Below, piece after piece: positions 1 through 11,723 of a DNA stretch of 64,000 nucleotides (position 1 is its first letter; the number at the start of each line of letters is the position of its first letter). The stretch is from Blattamonas nauphoetae. Lineage: Eukaryota > Preaxostyla > Oxymonadida. The translations under genes and the position numbers were made by a program. The notes beneath the pieces were generated by a model. The model ran no database searches. It saw only the letters and a list, made by a program, of their open reading frames with translations, and was not told the origin of the DNA. The stretch covers positions 62,001 to 126,000 of the forward strand of contig JARBJD010000172.1 in NCBI GenBank assembly GCA_033064195.1, in the 5' to 3' direction.

Positions 1-1879
1 TCCTCCGGAAGCTGCAACACTCATCATGCCAAGCGGTGCTCGTTGTTCCCAGTTGGGAAGGCCAGTCCTGGACACACCTGTTCCACCAGCTGTGCCCGAC
101 TCGCCGAACGCTCGGATCGTACGAGACGATAATGAGGATGACAGGTCAGAACTCGACTCCAGAAGACTCAGAGGAAGGAAGACAAAGACTCCCACCAGGA
201 CTGGTGGGAGTCGGTTTCATCAGATCAGAACGAAGCCGGAGAACACTTCTTTTGTCAACTCCAGAGTTGTAGCCAAGATAGACGAGAAGGCAGCAGACAG
301 ATTCCTTCCACAATCCCGCGACGCTCGAAGGAAGTGGAGGAGAGCGTTCACGTTGTTAGACGAGTTTGCGGACGAACGGGGAATCTCTGACGAGGAGTTC
401 GTTCACGGCGAAGGAGTCGAAGCTCACATGTTAAACTTCACGAACTGGTTGTTCGATCAGTTCGGAGAGAAGAAGTCCACAATGGACATCGCTACAACTG
501 TTCGCTCCACTTTGTGTCTCCTCAACCCAAAGACTATTCGCGAAGACTCTCCCACATGGAAGAAATGTCAGAAGGAAATCAACAAGAGGACCACAGCTCC
601 ACCAAAAGGAAATATGACATCATGTGGGACGTCGAATTACTGTTCAAATGGGCTGGTGAGAGCAGATGGCAATCTGAGGTGGATTTTGTTCAACAGCAGA
701 GGAGAACTCTTGCCTTGGTCATGGCATTCACTTGCTTACGACAGGCTGAGCTGCAGAGACTCACGTGGGGAGCAGTGACGTGGAAGCTGGATGTGGAGCC
801 ACCAAGAGCTGAACTCCTCGTCTCAGTGAAACAAAATATCCAGATGAAAGTCCACCGAACCGTGACATCCATTCGTCAGACATCGATCTCGCCGTTCCAT
901 GCACTCCAAGAGCATCAACAACGGGTCCTCTCCATTTTCAATTCAAAAGCGAACTGCCAGCATGACTCACTCCCGCCAACAATGCCAGTCTGGGTTGAGG
1001 CAGCGACTCTTCAAGGGCTTTCCATTCAGCGAATTCGAGAAGAGACAAAATCAATCCTGCAAGAGTTGGGACTCCCAGCGATCTATGGAGGCTATACTAT
1101 CAAACACGCAATGATTTCATATCTCAGATCCGTTCAGGAGATGGACTGGGCCGACATCAACGCTTTGGTTGGGTGGAATATCAACTCAACCGCCGCACAG
1201 ACGTGGTACAACATCCGAGTCGCGGACAGAGCGAACATACAGACTCGGATAGCTGACCAACTGAAGCTGCCGAACCCGGACGACACGGTAGGCCCTGGCA
1301 AGCAAGACAAGCAATTCCCGACTTGTGATCTCATGCTGAGCGAGAGCCCTGTGTGGATAACAGGCTCATCGCTTCAGCTGGAGCCTGTATTACCACACAG
1401 TGCTCTCGCTCAGAGTAGCCATCAGCTTCTCTGGCGTCGGGTCGACTCCACCCAAAACCAGCTCATCGTCGACTGTCTTCTTGTCTTCTCACATCCCATC
1501 TTTCTTTTCTTTAAACAACCAACCAGTTTCAGTCTTCATTTCTTCTGATTCCTTGAACCGTTCGATTTCTCTTTAATTCTCGCTCTAGCCAGGCAATGCC
1601 TCCTCCAGTCTGGTATCCTCGGATCCACTGGAGCTGCCTTGAATTTCCTCCGCGAGAGCACTCAGTGTTGTCTCCTTCAAGAGAGAACATCCTTGGAGCA
1701 GAGAACATCAGTGCTAAGCCTAGGAGTCAACGCACTGATCTGATGAGACCATCTCCTGAACGAGGGAGACTCTCATAACATAATTTGATTCATTCGATTG
1801 CTTCTTTCTCGGTGTCAATCCACCGACCCTTAACACGTCAACACTCTCATGCTGAGCGAGAGCACTGTGTGGTAATACA
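1..1879 (+). mobile_element. DIRS-like tyrosine-recombinase element, partial at window edge
   Basis: The left part lies outside the window. The right end is at about 1879, where the coding sequence of the neighbouring minus-strand adhesin gene resumes. A 28-base end sequence (1852-1879) recurs inverted at 1386-1413, and a near copy in end orientation sits at about 1332-1360, so the interior carries a palindromic block that resembles the internal complementary region of DIRS elements. The only recognisable product is a tyrosine recombinase (26-1548). The element is a fossil fragment: incomplete here, with about one apparent break in its coding part. A Crypton-type recombinase element is the main alternative. 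No reverse transcriptase is visible in the part inside the window. Confidence 0.6.
26..1548 (+). mobile_element. Tyrosine recombinase coding region of the partial element
   Basis: The first third codes for a charged, helical stretch (WRRAFTLLDEFADERG, FTNWLFDQF) that suits the N-terminal SAM-like core-binding domain of tyrosine recombinases. The second part holds the catalytic fold: an arginine motif in FTCLRQAELQRLTW, a lysine/histidine box in GGYTIKHAMISYL, and a terminal WNINSTAAQTWYNI segment with the candidate nucleophile tyrosine. The family cuts and joins DNA through a covalent phosphotyrosine and would integrate the element's circular form. The coding part is not one uninterrupted frame and is treated as a fossil. 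The 3' tail runs into the element's palindromic end repeats. Confidence 0.6.
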
Positions 1880-4800
1880 TTCCCGAGGTGGACAGAGGAG
1901 AATCCAGAGAAGGTCAAGAGTGTGGCAGTGGAGAGGAGTGGAGTCAGTGTGACCTTGCTCAGATCAGCCGAACCTCCTGTTACTTCCAACAACGACGACT
2001 CGATTGGAGAGGTCGACGAGAAAACACACGATGTGATTGTCAGAGATCCACTTGTTGATTTGAGGACTGGTGTAGATCGGCCTGTGGAGAGGACGAAGGC
2101 CAACAAGTTGAGTGTGAGGGCATGCGACACACTTCCTGTTTTGTGGTTGATGAGAGACCCTTGAGAGGAGACGAGGACAATGCTTTGGGCACCTTTTGAT
2201 GTGATTTCTGTTTTGTCCTGTGTCATGTCAAGCTTCCCAAACAGCTGAGCGGAATTGTGGATGGTGATGAGCGACGGATTCCCGCTGTTGAGATGCCCGT
2301 CTGCCTCATCCAAACTGCGACAGGGGAATGTTTCATCCCCACAGCCCCACGTGTCGCTTCCGTTTTCATGAACATTGATGGTGCTGTGTCGATATTCAGA
2401 AAGATAGACAAGCAGTGTCGTTGAATGGAACGGTGAGGTTGGGTCCTTGCTCAGATCGAGCGATATGAAGAGAGAGTCGGTTGAGGGATCTCCACGAGGT
2501 GGGAAGAAATTATCGGGAACTCTTTGAATCCTCTGATCCAAGTTGTGTCCTTGAATAAGAAAGTGAGTCATGTCTGTGTTGCTTTCATTCACAACATTGT
2601 CGAACGAGACATTTGAGAGTGCGATGGAACTTGCACTCTTCAAGACGACCACGGCTTCTGCTGATTGATCCAGTGTCAGATCTTTGAAGAGAACACCATT
2701 CAGTTCAATTCTTCTCGTCAGCACAGAGTTCGACAATTTGGAGGCAGACGACGTCGAGATGAACGGAGTGGAGAAGACGAGAGATGTGTCTGAGGTGGTG
2801 AACTTTGTACCAGACACGGAGACGATTCCATTCTCACAGATCAGCAGAGGTCGAGTCTGAATGTAGTTCAATTTGATGATTGAGTTCGACACAATTCCCT
2901 TTGCTGTAGAATGGACTGTCCTGATCAATGTCAGATCGAGTTCCCACTGGAAGATCAGGCCATGAATCTCAATCGTTCCATCCTCCCCAGCCTCAACAAA
3001 CTCTGACTCAGTCTCGTCGAGGATTGTTGGCCGTTGAATGGTCAGACACTCATCTTCGTTCATTTCAACCTCAAGATCACCCATCAGTTTGATTGACTGG
3101 TTGACAACCCGCGACGTCTCCAAGAAATAGAAGTTGAAGAGGAGGATGATGGGAGCAGGGATGAACTCCCCGGTCTCAGTCTTTGGGTGGATGAACGGTA
3201 GGTACTGACTGATCGATGAGCAGAAGGGGAGGTGAAAACACGTACAGAGCGGTTCTTCAAGCTTCGTGTGTTTGTTGATCTGTAACTGCGGGTATTGGAG
3301 ATTGAGTCCATATTCGGGGTGGTCTTCCACTTCGATGTGTTTGTATTTGGTTGGATCGGTCAAAGAATGTCCGCTGAACGAGACAGGACCAGATCCAAAC
3401 GTTTCTTTGATGAAATCACCAAAAGTCCAATCTGGGCCATAACCAGAATCGGAAAAGGACTCCGCGTAAGACTTCGAGAAGTACAGATCTGTCCCTTCCG
3501 TTGGACGATCGTTTGAAAAGGTTTGAAACGCAAAATCGATTAATTTGTCTCCTCCGATACCGTCGATGAACCCTCCTCCTCCTTTCGTCGCGAAACAGCC
3601 AAAGAAACATGGGAATCCGTACGTCTCGCCCAGAATCGTCGGGCCATCAATACTTCCCAAACTGATGCGTCTTGCTCCAGTGTTGTTCAGAAAGAATCCG
3701 CCGCCAAACTCGGCGACACAGTTGGTCATCGTTGAAATCTGAAGTTCGGCTGTCTCGTCGGTAGTGAGGGTGTTTTCGAAGAAAAATCCGCCTCCTTGAA
3801 GTGACGCCTTGCAGTTGAACATGTCGACTTTGATTACGAGCTTTGGAGGATCAGAGATGAACAAGGCTCCGCCATTCGAAGCACGGCAGTTGACGAAAAT
3901 CAATTCGGAAAGATCGAGTTCTGTGGCATGGGCATTGAGGAAGGCGCCGTTGGAGGTTGTGGAGATGTCGGTGACCGCTGAGGTCAGTGTTTGAGGATCT
4001 TCGGTCTGCATGGTGAACGATCCGCCTGTTGCAACGACGCACGATGTTCCATCGAAAGACAGAGATGAGATCACACAGTCGAAGAGGGAGAGAGTTCCCG
4101 AGGTCTGAAACATCGGGTGTTGAGACACAGTTCCATCGGATGTGAAGATGGAGGATTGAAACACGGCTGTTGACTCAGACTCGATGATGAACATTGGAGC
4201 GGTCGATGGTGAAGTGAGGAGGAAGCGGAACTTCTCGATCTGGAATTCGTTGGATCCTTGATGATGAATCAAAGGTGTGGAATGAATCTTTCGGATGAGA
4301 GTGGTGAACTGCGGAACATCTGGATATCGAAATGACACGGACTGAGTTGACTGCAGAACGAGTGGGCACATTGAGAGCTCGCGATCCTTCGTTCTGAAGA
4401 AAGTGATCTCAAACTGGTCAGTCTGTGACAAGAGATGCGAGAAATCAATCTTTTCGAATTCTGAAGTAGTGATGAAATTTTCGAGATTCTGAAGTTCCTT
4501 TGATAGATCGTTCTCAGGGACGACAGAGATCGAAGAAACCGGTGTGATGGTGCGTTTGGCTCCAGTTTTATCAACAATTGACACATGTTCATTCAACGAT
4601 GAAAAACCGTCGAATGTCTGAGGTGGCTCAGAGATAGTGTCATCAGCGACGTGGATGTCATGTGCGACATCGTCATTCATTCCGCTGTTCTCGAAGAACC
4701 GGATGGTGCTGTCTTGGATGGCCTCAAATGGAGTGTTTTGGAGAAAGATCGCCCCGGTTAGTCCAGTGACAGAGCGGCAGTGTGAGATCGATGCCATCAA

Positions 4801-7086
4801 ATCGAGATGAGTGGCGGAGAATGCGTCGATGACAGCCGCACCGTCGCCTTCTGTTCGAGTCAACGAACGAAAAATGGTGGAGAACACAGTGAATGATCCG
4901 TCTGTGACAGAAATGATGCAATTTGTGCTGCTCAACCTGGAAAAGATTCCATATTGGATCGAGGATGTTGCGTCAACGCCTGTGATGGAGAGAAGAGGAG
5001 CTGATGATCCAGTGATGTCTTCGAAGAGAGTATGATGGAAACTCCCTTCACCACTACCAGAGAACACGAAGAGAGGATGTGAGATTCCGGTCAGATTCAC
5101 GAGACGAAGAGACTGTCCAAGGAAGGATGTGGCGGCATGCGAAACGGTGACCAGTGGATGTCCCTGGATTGGGGAGAGGGAGAGCGAGTCGAGAGTGAGA
5201 TACACAGCGGATTCGGAATCGACTTCGAAAGAGAAAGACACTTTCTCTTCCTTCTGATTCTTAACGCTTTCGGCACAATATTGGTAGAGTTTTAGGTAAC
5301 ACGCTGTTGTGACAGTGGCAGTTCCGAACGACCCCGACCCTATCCTTATCTCGCGCTGTGTTTCCTCTCCCACTTTTCCCACTGCCGCACTCAGAGTCGA
5401 ACAAGGTTGCGCAAACGAACAGGGTCCATCGCTCCCACCATTCATGACGAACAGCACATCTGAACTGTCGTCCCAAGAATCAGACGACCAGACATTTCCA
5501 AAGTAGAGGAAACGATGATCAGGGTTGTCGAACAAGTTACAGTCAGGTCGATAGCTGGACCCGTCGATTGAATTGGCCGAGAAGTGACAGAACTTCAGAA
5601 TTCCACCAAATTCAATGATCAGAATCTGAGCCCAGGCTGCTGTGTTCGAGTCAAAGACAGAAGAGGTGACATCACACGTTCGAGTGTCAGCTGCCGCTCC
5701 ATATCCGTACACTGACACACAACCGACAAAACAGCACGAAGTGATCGAATCAGAAGAAGAGACTTTCAAACACACTCCGCCTCCATCTTCAAACGCCGAA
5801 CATTTCGTGAAGTTTGAGTCGACGATGGTTGTGGGGAGGGAGAGAGTGGTGTTCTCAGTCAGACACAGCACAGCTCCCCCACTGCCGGTCGTGGCGTTGC
5901 ATTCGGTGAAGGCACATCGGGTGATGGTGAGAGGCGACTGGCACACTTTTCTGATCGCTGCACCGCCTGGTTGTTCATCCATTGAATCTGGATCAGATGT
6001 CATCTTTGTGAAGGTACAACCAGTGAACATGATGGGCGTGGACGATGTGGCATATGAATAGCTGAGTGGAGGATTTGGGGGATAGTCGACTTCGCTGGAG
6101 AACGGCGACCAGAAGTGGTGCTGATTGAGTCCAGGGTAATGACCAGAGAACGAATATGATGATGACAAGTGTTTGGTGAATGGTTTAAGAAAAGGCCCAA
6201 ATGTGTCGTGAACGAAAGAATCGAGGAAGGGTGTTGGGCTGGTTTGGCAGATCGCGAATGTTGTGTTCTGACACAGGAGAGATCCGCCGAGGTTAAAGTC
6301 TTGAATCATCGTTCCTTGGAGGGTACCGGTGCTTTCCTTGACTGAGACGCCGAGGCAGGTCTGGGACAGGCGGGAGTCTGATGGAGTGTGGGTGTTGTGA
6401 GTCGATGTCATGTTTGCGAGGTAAGTGGATAACAGACATGAAGAAAGCTCCATTTTTGATCTGTCTGCGTTGTGAGATGAAGAAAAACCAAAAAGGAGAG
6501 AGTTTCCGTACGTCAGTGTGTGAGAGGGGAATGACATTGATGAAGCTGCAATTGTGAATGTTGACGAGGAATCAGATGATGAAATGTGTGTAAGTGGATG
6601 TAATACATTGCTAGTTGCTTGTATATCCGTGCGAATTATCTGCAAGCTTGATTCCAATGGATATGAAGAATCAGATTCCAGAATGATTGGCGAAGTCCCA
6701 ATTGATGTCGTTATCCTGCAATCGGAAAGAGATAACGATGATCCAACAATTGTTGCCAACGAAGGTGCTTGAGGTGAGTGTGTGAAGGTGGGTGAATTTG
6801 GAGGCGTTGGTGATGTGAGATCACAATGAACTGATTCTAACAATATAGTGGAATTGTGGAGAACGAAAATTGAAGATCCTCCAATCCCATGTTGTTTGGA
6901 TGATCGAGATGTCGGAGCTCCTCCGTTTGGGGAGTCGGATCGGTGTTCCGATTGAAGCCTTTTTCGACAAAAGTTAAAAAAGAGAGTTTCAAGACGTGAA
7001 ATATGAAGAGAGTGATCATTAAAGCTTAACTGAATTCTCGTTCGTTTTTTGTCAGAAATCGGGACATGCGAACGATCTGACTTCAT
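1880..7086 (-). CDS. Beta-helix adhesin-like surface protein, 3' end cut off by a mobile element
   Basis: About 1735 host residues survive. The open frame runs on into the element and stops at 1720. The protein has repeated Pmp-type beta-helix turns (GGAAIRK, GSGGAVLCL, ASNGGALFI, QGGGFFFEN) and FDSN/FSAN-like steps, plus the family cassette CGDETFPCRSLDEA near 2300-2345. It should be an extracellular solenoid for adhesion or recognition. The membrane segment and pseudokinase lobe found in its relatives at 15217-26163 and 50611-58224 are missing, because the reading frame meets the end repeat of the recombinase element at about 1879. No signal peptide is seen at the annotated start, so a short upstream exon may exist above 7086. 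It is probably a truncated gene or pseudogene. Confidence 0.75.
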
Positions 7087-7416
7087 TCGTACACTGCACT
7101 GAAGTTGATTAGAAAGAAATCAGTGAATGAGGTGGTGAGCAAACAGTATAGCGACAACGATCTCTATTTGATGTTTGTTTTCGAAAAGATGACATAAAAA
7201 CACAATTGTGGGATGAAGGTTACTTTTGGCTCACCCTGTACTGTTTCTCTGATATTCACTTCGTCTTGATTGCAGACGTCGAACGTAAATTGGGGGTCGA
7301 GTTTGCAACAGTTCAATCCAGGTTCTCATCAATACGATTGATTTGTGATTTTATCATAGATTTGTCAATTCACAGTTCGAAATACGCGCCTCACTTTCTA
7401 CACATCGGATTTTGTC
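7087..7416. other. Divergent intergenic region
   Basis: These 330 bases separate the minus-strand adhesin gene from the plus-strand NTPase gene, so promoters for both probably lie here. The segment is AT-rich with short T and A runs. I see no conserved box, RNA gene or repeat that I can support. Confidence 0.4.
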
Positions 7417-10225
7417 ATGTCGCAACCGAACATTTGCACAATCCCTTATCAGCTCATTGGAGATGAAATGAAACGTCACAAATGGGAGAACGGTCGTCAG
7501 GTGCCCTACCCTTTGGAGACCGAAACCGTCGAGATTCATGAAGATTTCACGATACTCGATTTGTACCAGCATCTGGAGGTAATATATGGGGACTCCTACG
7601 ACTGCATTACCATCCAATTTCCGTGTTCTGTCCCTTCACAAGTGGCACCGACTTCAGAATGGACCAAGCTTGTTGGATGCTCTGGGTATGGATATGAACC
7701 ATCTATAACAATAAAAAGTTTGGCAAAATGCTGGCCAACTGAGAACAACCACACTCTCAAACCAATGCAAGTTATTGCGATTCAGAAACGATACTTCTCA
7801 CGCCACACAAAATCACATTCTCCTGAACATATTCGAGAACGAATGGAACGTTTGTGCCTCCTGAGAAGTATGTATGACCTCTATTACACAACGACGAATG
7901 GTCGAATCATCTCTCTTCCCTCATATGACTCGTCGTTCGTATCTAAAGCCGAGGTCTGGATCCGACCTTGTTGGCAAGAATTCCAAGATATCGTCATCGC
8001 GCATTTTGTCAAAAAACATCAGATCAAAGAACCAGCAACACCGCCCGATGCATCTCGTCCCCCAGTAAGCCTGTTGGAAGAGCCCTTCGTTGATCCCCAT
8101 CCAGGCCAAGACGAGGATCTACTGATGTCAATCATCGAAACTCCGCCTTGGATCTATTTGAAACATGCCTCGGAATCACCTTTTACTGAATTCGACATCA
8201 GCACAACAAATTCAGAATTCGATGAGGATCAACAACCTGATACAGAGGACCAGGCCATTCAGGCATTTTATGTGCACGGAGAACCAGGAACAGAGAACGA
8301 ACCACTTCCGGGATTCTATGTGAATGGTCCGCCAGGAACAGGGAAGTCCCAAATGCTGCTGTATCTGATTCATAGTCTGATGCGTCGATTGGAGAAAGTG
8401 GTTTGCTTTTTCTCATCTTCAATAGATTTTAGGTGATTCTCTACGTTCTGAAAAAGAAGCCAGTGATCACAATTCTGATCGACCATTCGAATCTTTCCAG
8501 CCCAATCACAGTTCGCTGCCACGACTCGTCGCTTGGAGAAACTTTGTACACGAAAGGCTTCCGCGTTATTCGGATTGTGGACTCGAAAAATCCGTTGAAA
8601 AACGAACAAATGCAAAACTTCTTCACAGTCTATGCTGCTGCGCCCTCAAAATTCGATAAACACATGAGGGAGTTGCAAGCAAGCTCTCTCACTGCGAAAC
8701 AAAGTACCCGTTTTGGACAGAAGGGGAATTCTACACGATGATGCGGTGTCTCGGACTGACATCGCCGGAATTTTGGATCCGCCCAGTTGCCGCAACCACG
8801 ATTGTCAACCTGCACCCCTTGGTCGTCACGCTGCTCGGAACACACGGATATCTTACGGATGGACCAAATGCCTCGTCTGGCGAGGGACAGCTGAGCAGAA
8901 TCACTTCACCTCGCTTCGGAATGTCACCTGAATTGGCAGACACAGTTGATATCCAAGGAATCTCAGTTCAGGCCGGTTCCCATCACGAAAGAGTCCAAAC
9001 ACCGTCCACAACTGCACTTCAAGCGATAGCCTCCAATTCTCCGGGCAACGGCGTGACTATCTGGTTGAATGTGATTGAAGTGTTTGGGCTGAGCCCCCGA
9101 GCTCTCAGCGCTGACTTGAACACCGTGTTCCAACGATTGAGCGAGGTGTTTGGATTGGAGGGGTTCAATCCATCAGCGAAGTATGCCAATCGTGTGATGG
9201 ATTCTCTCGCAGCCGCTCAATACTCGGATCGCCCGATGAGTTTATTCGCTTCCCGCTTTCAGGCAGCGATGACGCGAATCAGAATTGAGGGCTTCGCAAA
9301 TGACTTCGAAAAAAACCAAAAGTCGGAAGTGATCCGAAGCTTTCAACTAGAACATGATGTGAACAGCGAATTGTTTTGGTCACATTCACGGTTCACAGTC
9401 TTCAGCGCCACACCAAACCTGTTCTCATCATTCAAATGCACGTTTCCAATCATCAATCATCGTCCCTTGCTCTCGTCTCAATTGATTCAAGCTGATACCT
9501 TGACGAACAATGTTCTTTATTATGAAATGATCTTTGATCCTCGGAAGAAAACACAAGAAACACCATGGAAAGGAATCAATTCATTCATCTTCTTTCTGGT
9601 TGAAGATTCAATTTTGTTGTTCACGTTCAACAATGCTGTGAATTCCAGCCCAAAGCCCGTTGACAATGAACTGATCGAAGCCCTCAAGAACAAGCTTGTG
9701 AATCAAGTGCATCAGGAACGTGTTGCGATGGCCAGAGAAGTGAATCAACCTGTTCCAACTCATCCACCGGCTGTGGAAGTGTTCTTCATCTGGATTGTCA
9801 GACCAGAGTCTGTCGAATCATACACAAGCGGATCGACTCCCAAGACACAGAAAGCAATCGATCTGAATTGTAAGATTGGAGTTGTGTCGGTTGCTGATCT
9901 CTTGCTGAACGAGTGCTCCACAAAGACAACAATGTCATCAAATGCTCGTCAACTGTCCAATGGCACCTGGACTCCGGACAGTCCACAATTCAAGAAGTGT
10001 TTTATGATGGCTCGAGATCATAGATTCGACCCAAACGCGACTGTCGAGATGGAACAGCTGGTTAGCGTTGACCAGAAGACCACAAATCATCAAGAACCTG
10101 AAGACACCGATGGATCAACGAACGAGGGTCTAGATTGTATGTGGAGAGACAGCGAGGAAGATGACACAGAAGAAGATCTTCCCTCATCGCCGAAAAAGAT
10201 ACCAAGAAGAAAAAGGAAGTCATAA
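7417..10225 (+). pseudogene. P-loop NTPase of RHS/Crinkler style, interrupted
   Basis: The first exon (7417-8400) carries a clean Walker A motif, GFYVNGPPGTGKSQ, followed by a helix (MLLYLIHSLM), the usual start of an RHS/Crinkler-type STAND-like NTPase domain. A 32-base GT...TTTTAG segment (8401-8432) behaves as an intron: it joins codon boundary to codon boundary and continues into a strand-rich stretch (VLKKKPVITILID). Further on, a tryptophan-containing segment (KYPFWTEGEFYTMM) also fits this family. Beyond about 8800 the protein is not recognised; it ends in an acidic tract and a basic nuclear-localisation-like tail (KKIPRRKRKS). The frame changes at least once more without a convincing intron, so the gene looks broken or misread. 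The family is known from trypanosome RHS proteins and oomycete effectors; a role here is not inferred. Confidence 0.5.
8401..8432 (+). other. Ultra-short spliceosomal intron (32 bases)
   Basis: It begins GTTTGC, has a pyrimidine-rich middle and ends TTTTAG. Both borders fall between codons, so removal keeps the NTPase frame (EKV before, VILYVL after). It resembles the other 28-46 base introns of the window. Confidence 0.65.
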
Positions 10226-10445
10226 TTCCACACCTCATCTCATTTCACTTCACCTTAATTTTCTTTATCCATGTGGGTGGTTTGACCTGTCATGACAGAG
10301 ACCGATCACTCTCCAGTGATCGACGATGTATGGCTTCTTCATTCCGAGATGAAGATAGTTTGAGTATATTTCCTGTGAATTGGGTCAAAATCAGTAAATA
10401 AAGAATTATATTCCTCTCTTTTTCTTCTTTTTCCCCTTTCGTGAC

Positions 10446-11723
10446 ATGATCTTCCCTTTGTTACTCCTTGAATTGGTCAAAAGATTGAATATGGCAAACC
10501 AGCATCATACTATTGGTCTTCCCCCTCCGGAGGTGTACTTTCCAAGCCTGCAGAGGGCTTTCAATATGCGGACAGAGTGGGCACTAGCGCTCCAGGCCGT
10601 TAACAACAAGGATGAAGCAAGGCTTCAAATGTATGAGAATATGAGGGTTCCTCCTGGTATGGAGCGAATTATCGGCCCCTTATTCCATATCTGTCGACAT
10701 CTAGCGGTTGAAGTCGACCTACTAACTCAACAAGACTCCAATGAGTGGCACAAGTTGGCTCCACAAGAATCAACATGGCCGAGAGCCGGAGATATTATTT
10801 ATCAAGAGCGCGACCCACAGACTTTCAACAAATATAAACGATCTGTATCGCCATCCCCAAGCGGTGGTCACGGTCGGGTTACACCGATGGAATACCGAGA
10901 TCTAGATCATCACACTCAACTCCAATGGGAGAATGTTCGGCCGCCACTAAAAGGAATTCTGCGAAAGCCGGCTCAGACGGAGAACCTTTCCACGGAAGAG
11001 GCTCAGGATACGGTTGCGGCGGGTGATGGGGACGAAGATGTGCTGGAGATGATAATGGATCTTCCTGACTTTGCGTGGAATCCAATTTATGAAGCAGAGG
11101 TCAAGGAGAGAGTGACAGAGGCCAAAGCGTTGTATGATGGATACCCTGATGTCATTGACGGGGAAGTGTTTGAAGATTACCTTGCACCGCTCAACTCAAC
11201 GCTACTCAAGATAGAAGCGGAAACAAATCACCTGATTACGATGGGGGTGGGTGCATTGGCCCGCTCAGAGGCAGAGTCAGAAGAGAGACGATCTATTCAA
11301 CTTCTAACACTCAAAGCAGGAGAGCTGGCGCATCGTATCAACCGAGCTCGCCTGTCACACATCCTCAAAGTTAGGGCAAGACCTCTTCAAGATAAGAGAA
11401 GAACCGACAATCTGGCAAGACAGAAGGCCCAGTTGAACGATCTTCAGGAGGAGGCGAAGAAACGGAGGGAGGCTCATCGGCGTCAACAGTTTTTTCTCAG
11501 AGGCCCCTTTCAGGGGCGCAACTCACTGCAAGGACGTTCGAACTCGGGACAAATGCCCAACACTGTCGGGCCGAGACCATTTTCGCAAACAAAGCAGAAG
11601 TGGGGATCACCGCAAAACCGTGGTCCTCAAAGTCACTCGTTCGGCACAAAATTCACGTCATATTCCCCCAAAACACCTCAAAACCAACAGGAATCAAGGA
11701 CTCATCGCCGCTCACAGTATTAA
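10446..11723 (+). mobile_element. Gag-like ORF of the DIRS element
   Basis: This ORF codes for 425 residues with no strong domain match that I recognise. The first half is mixed helical. Residues about 300-350 form a charged helix rich in R, K, E and Q. The last 70 residues are a low-complexity basic tail of Q, R, G, S, N and P, typical of the nucleic-acid-binding end of Gag-like proteins in DIRS and related elements. It is the first ORF of the element and overlaps the RT ORF by about 120 bases, as DIRS ORFs commonly do. Confidence 0.65.

Noticed and set aside
8628-8668. Second intron in the NTPase gene
   Set aside because: GT and AG fit the phase, but the segment reads as conserved-looking protein and has no pyrimidine tract.
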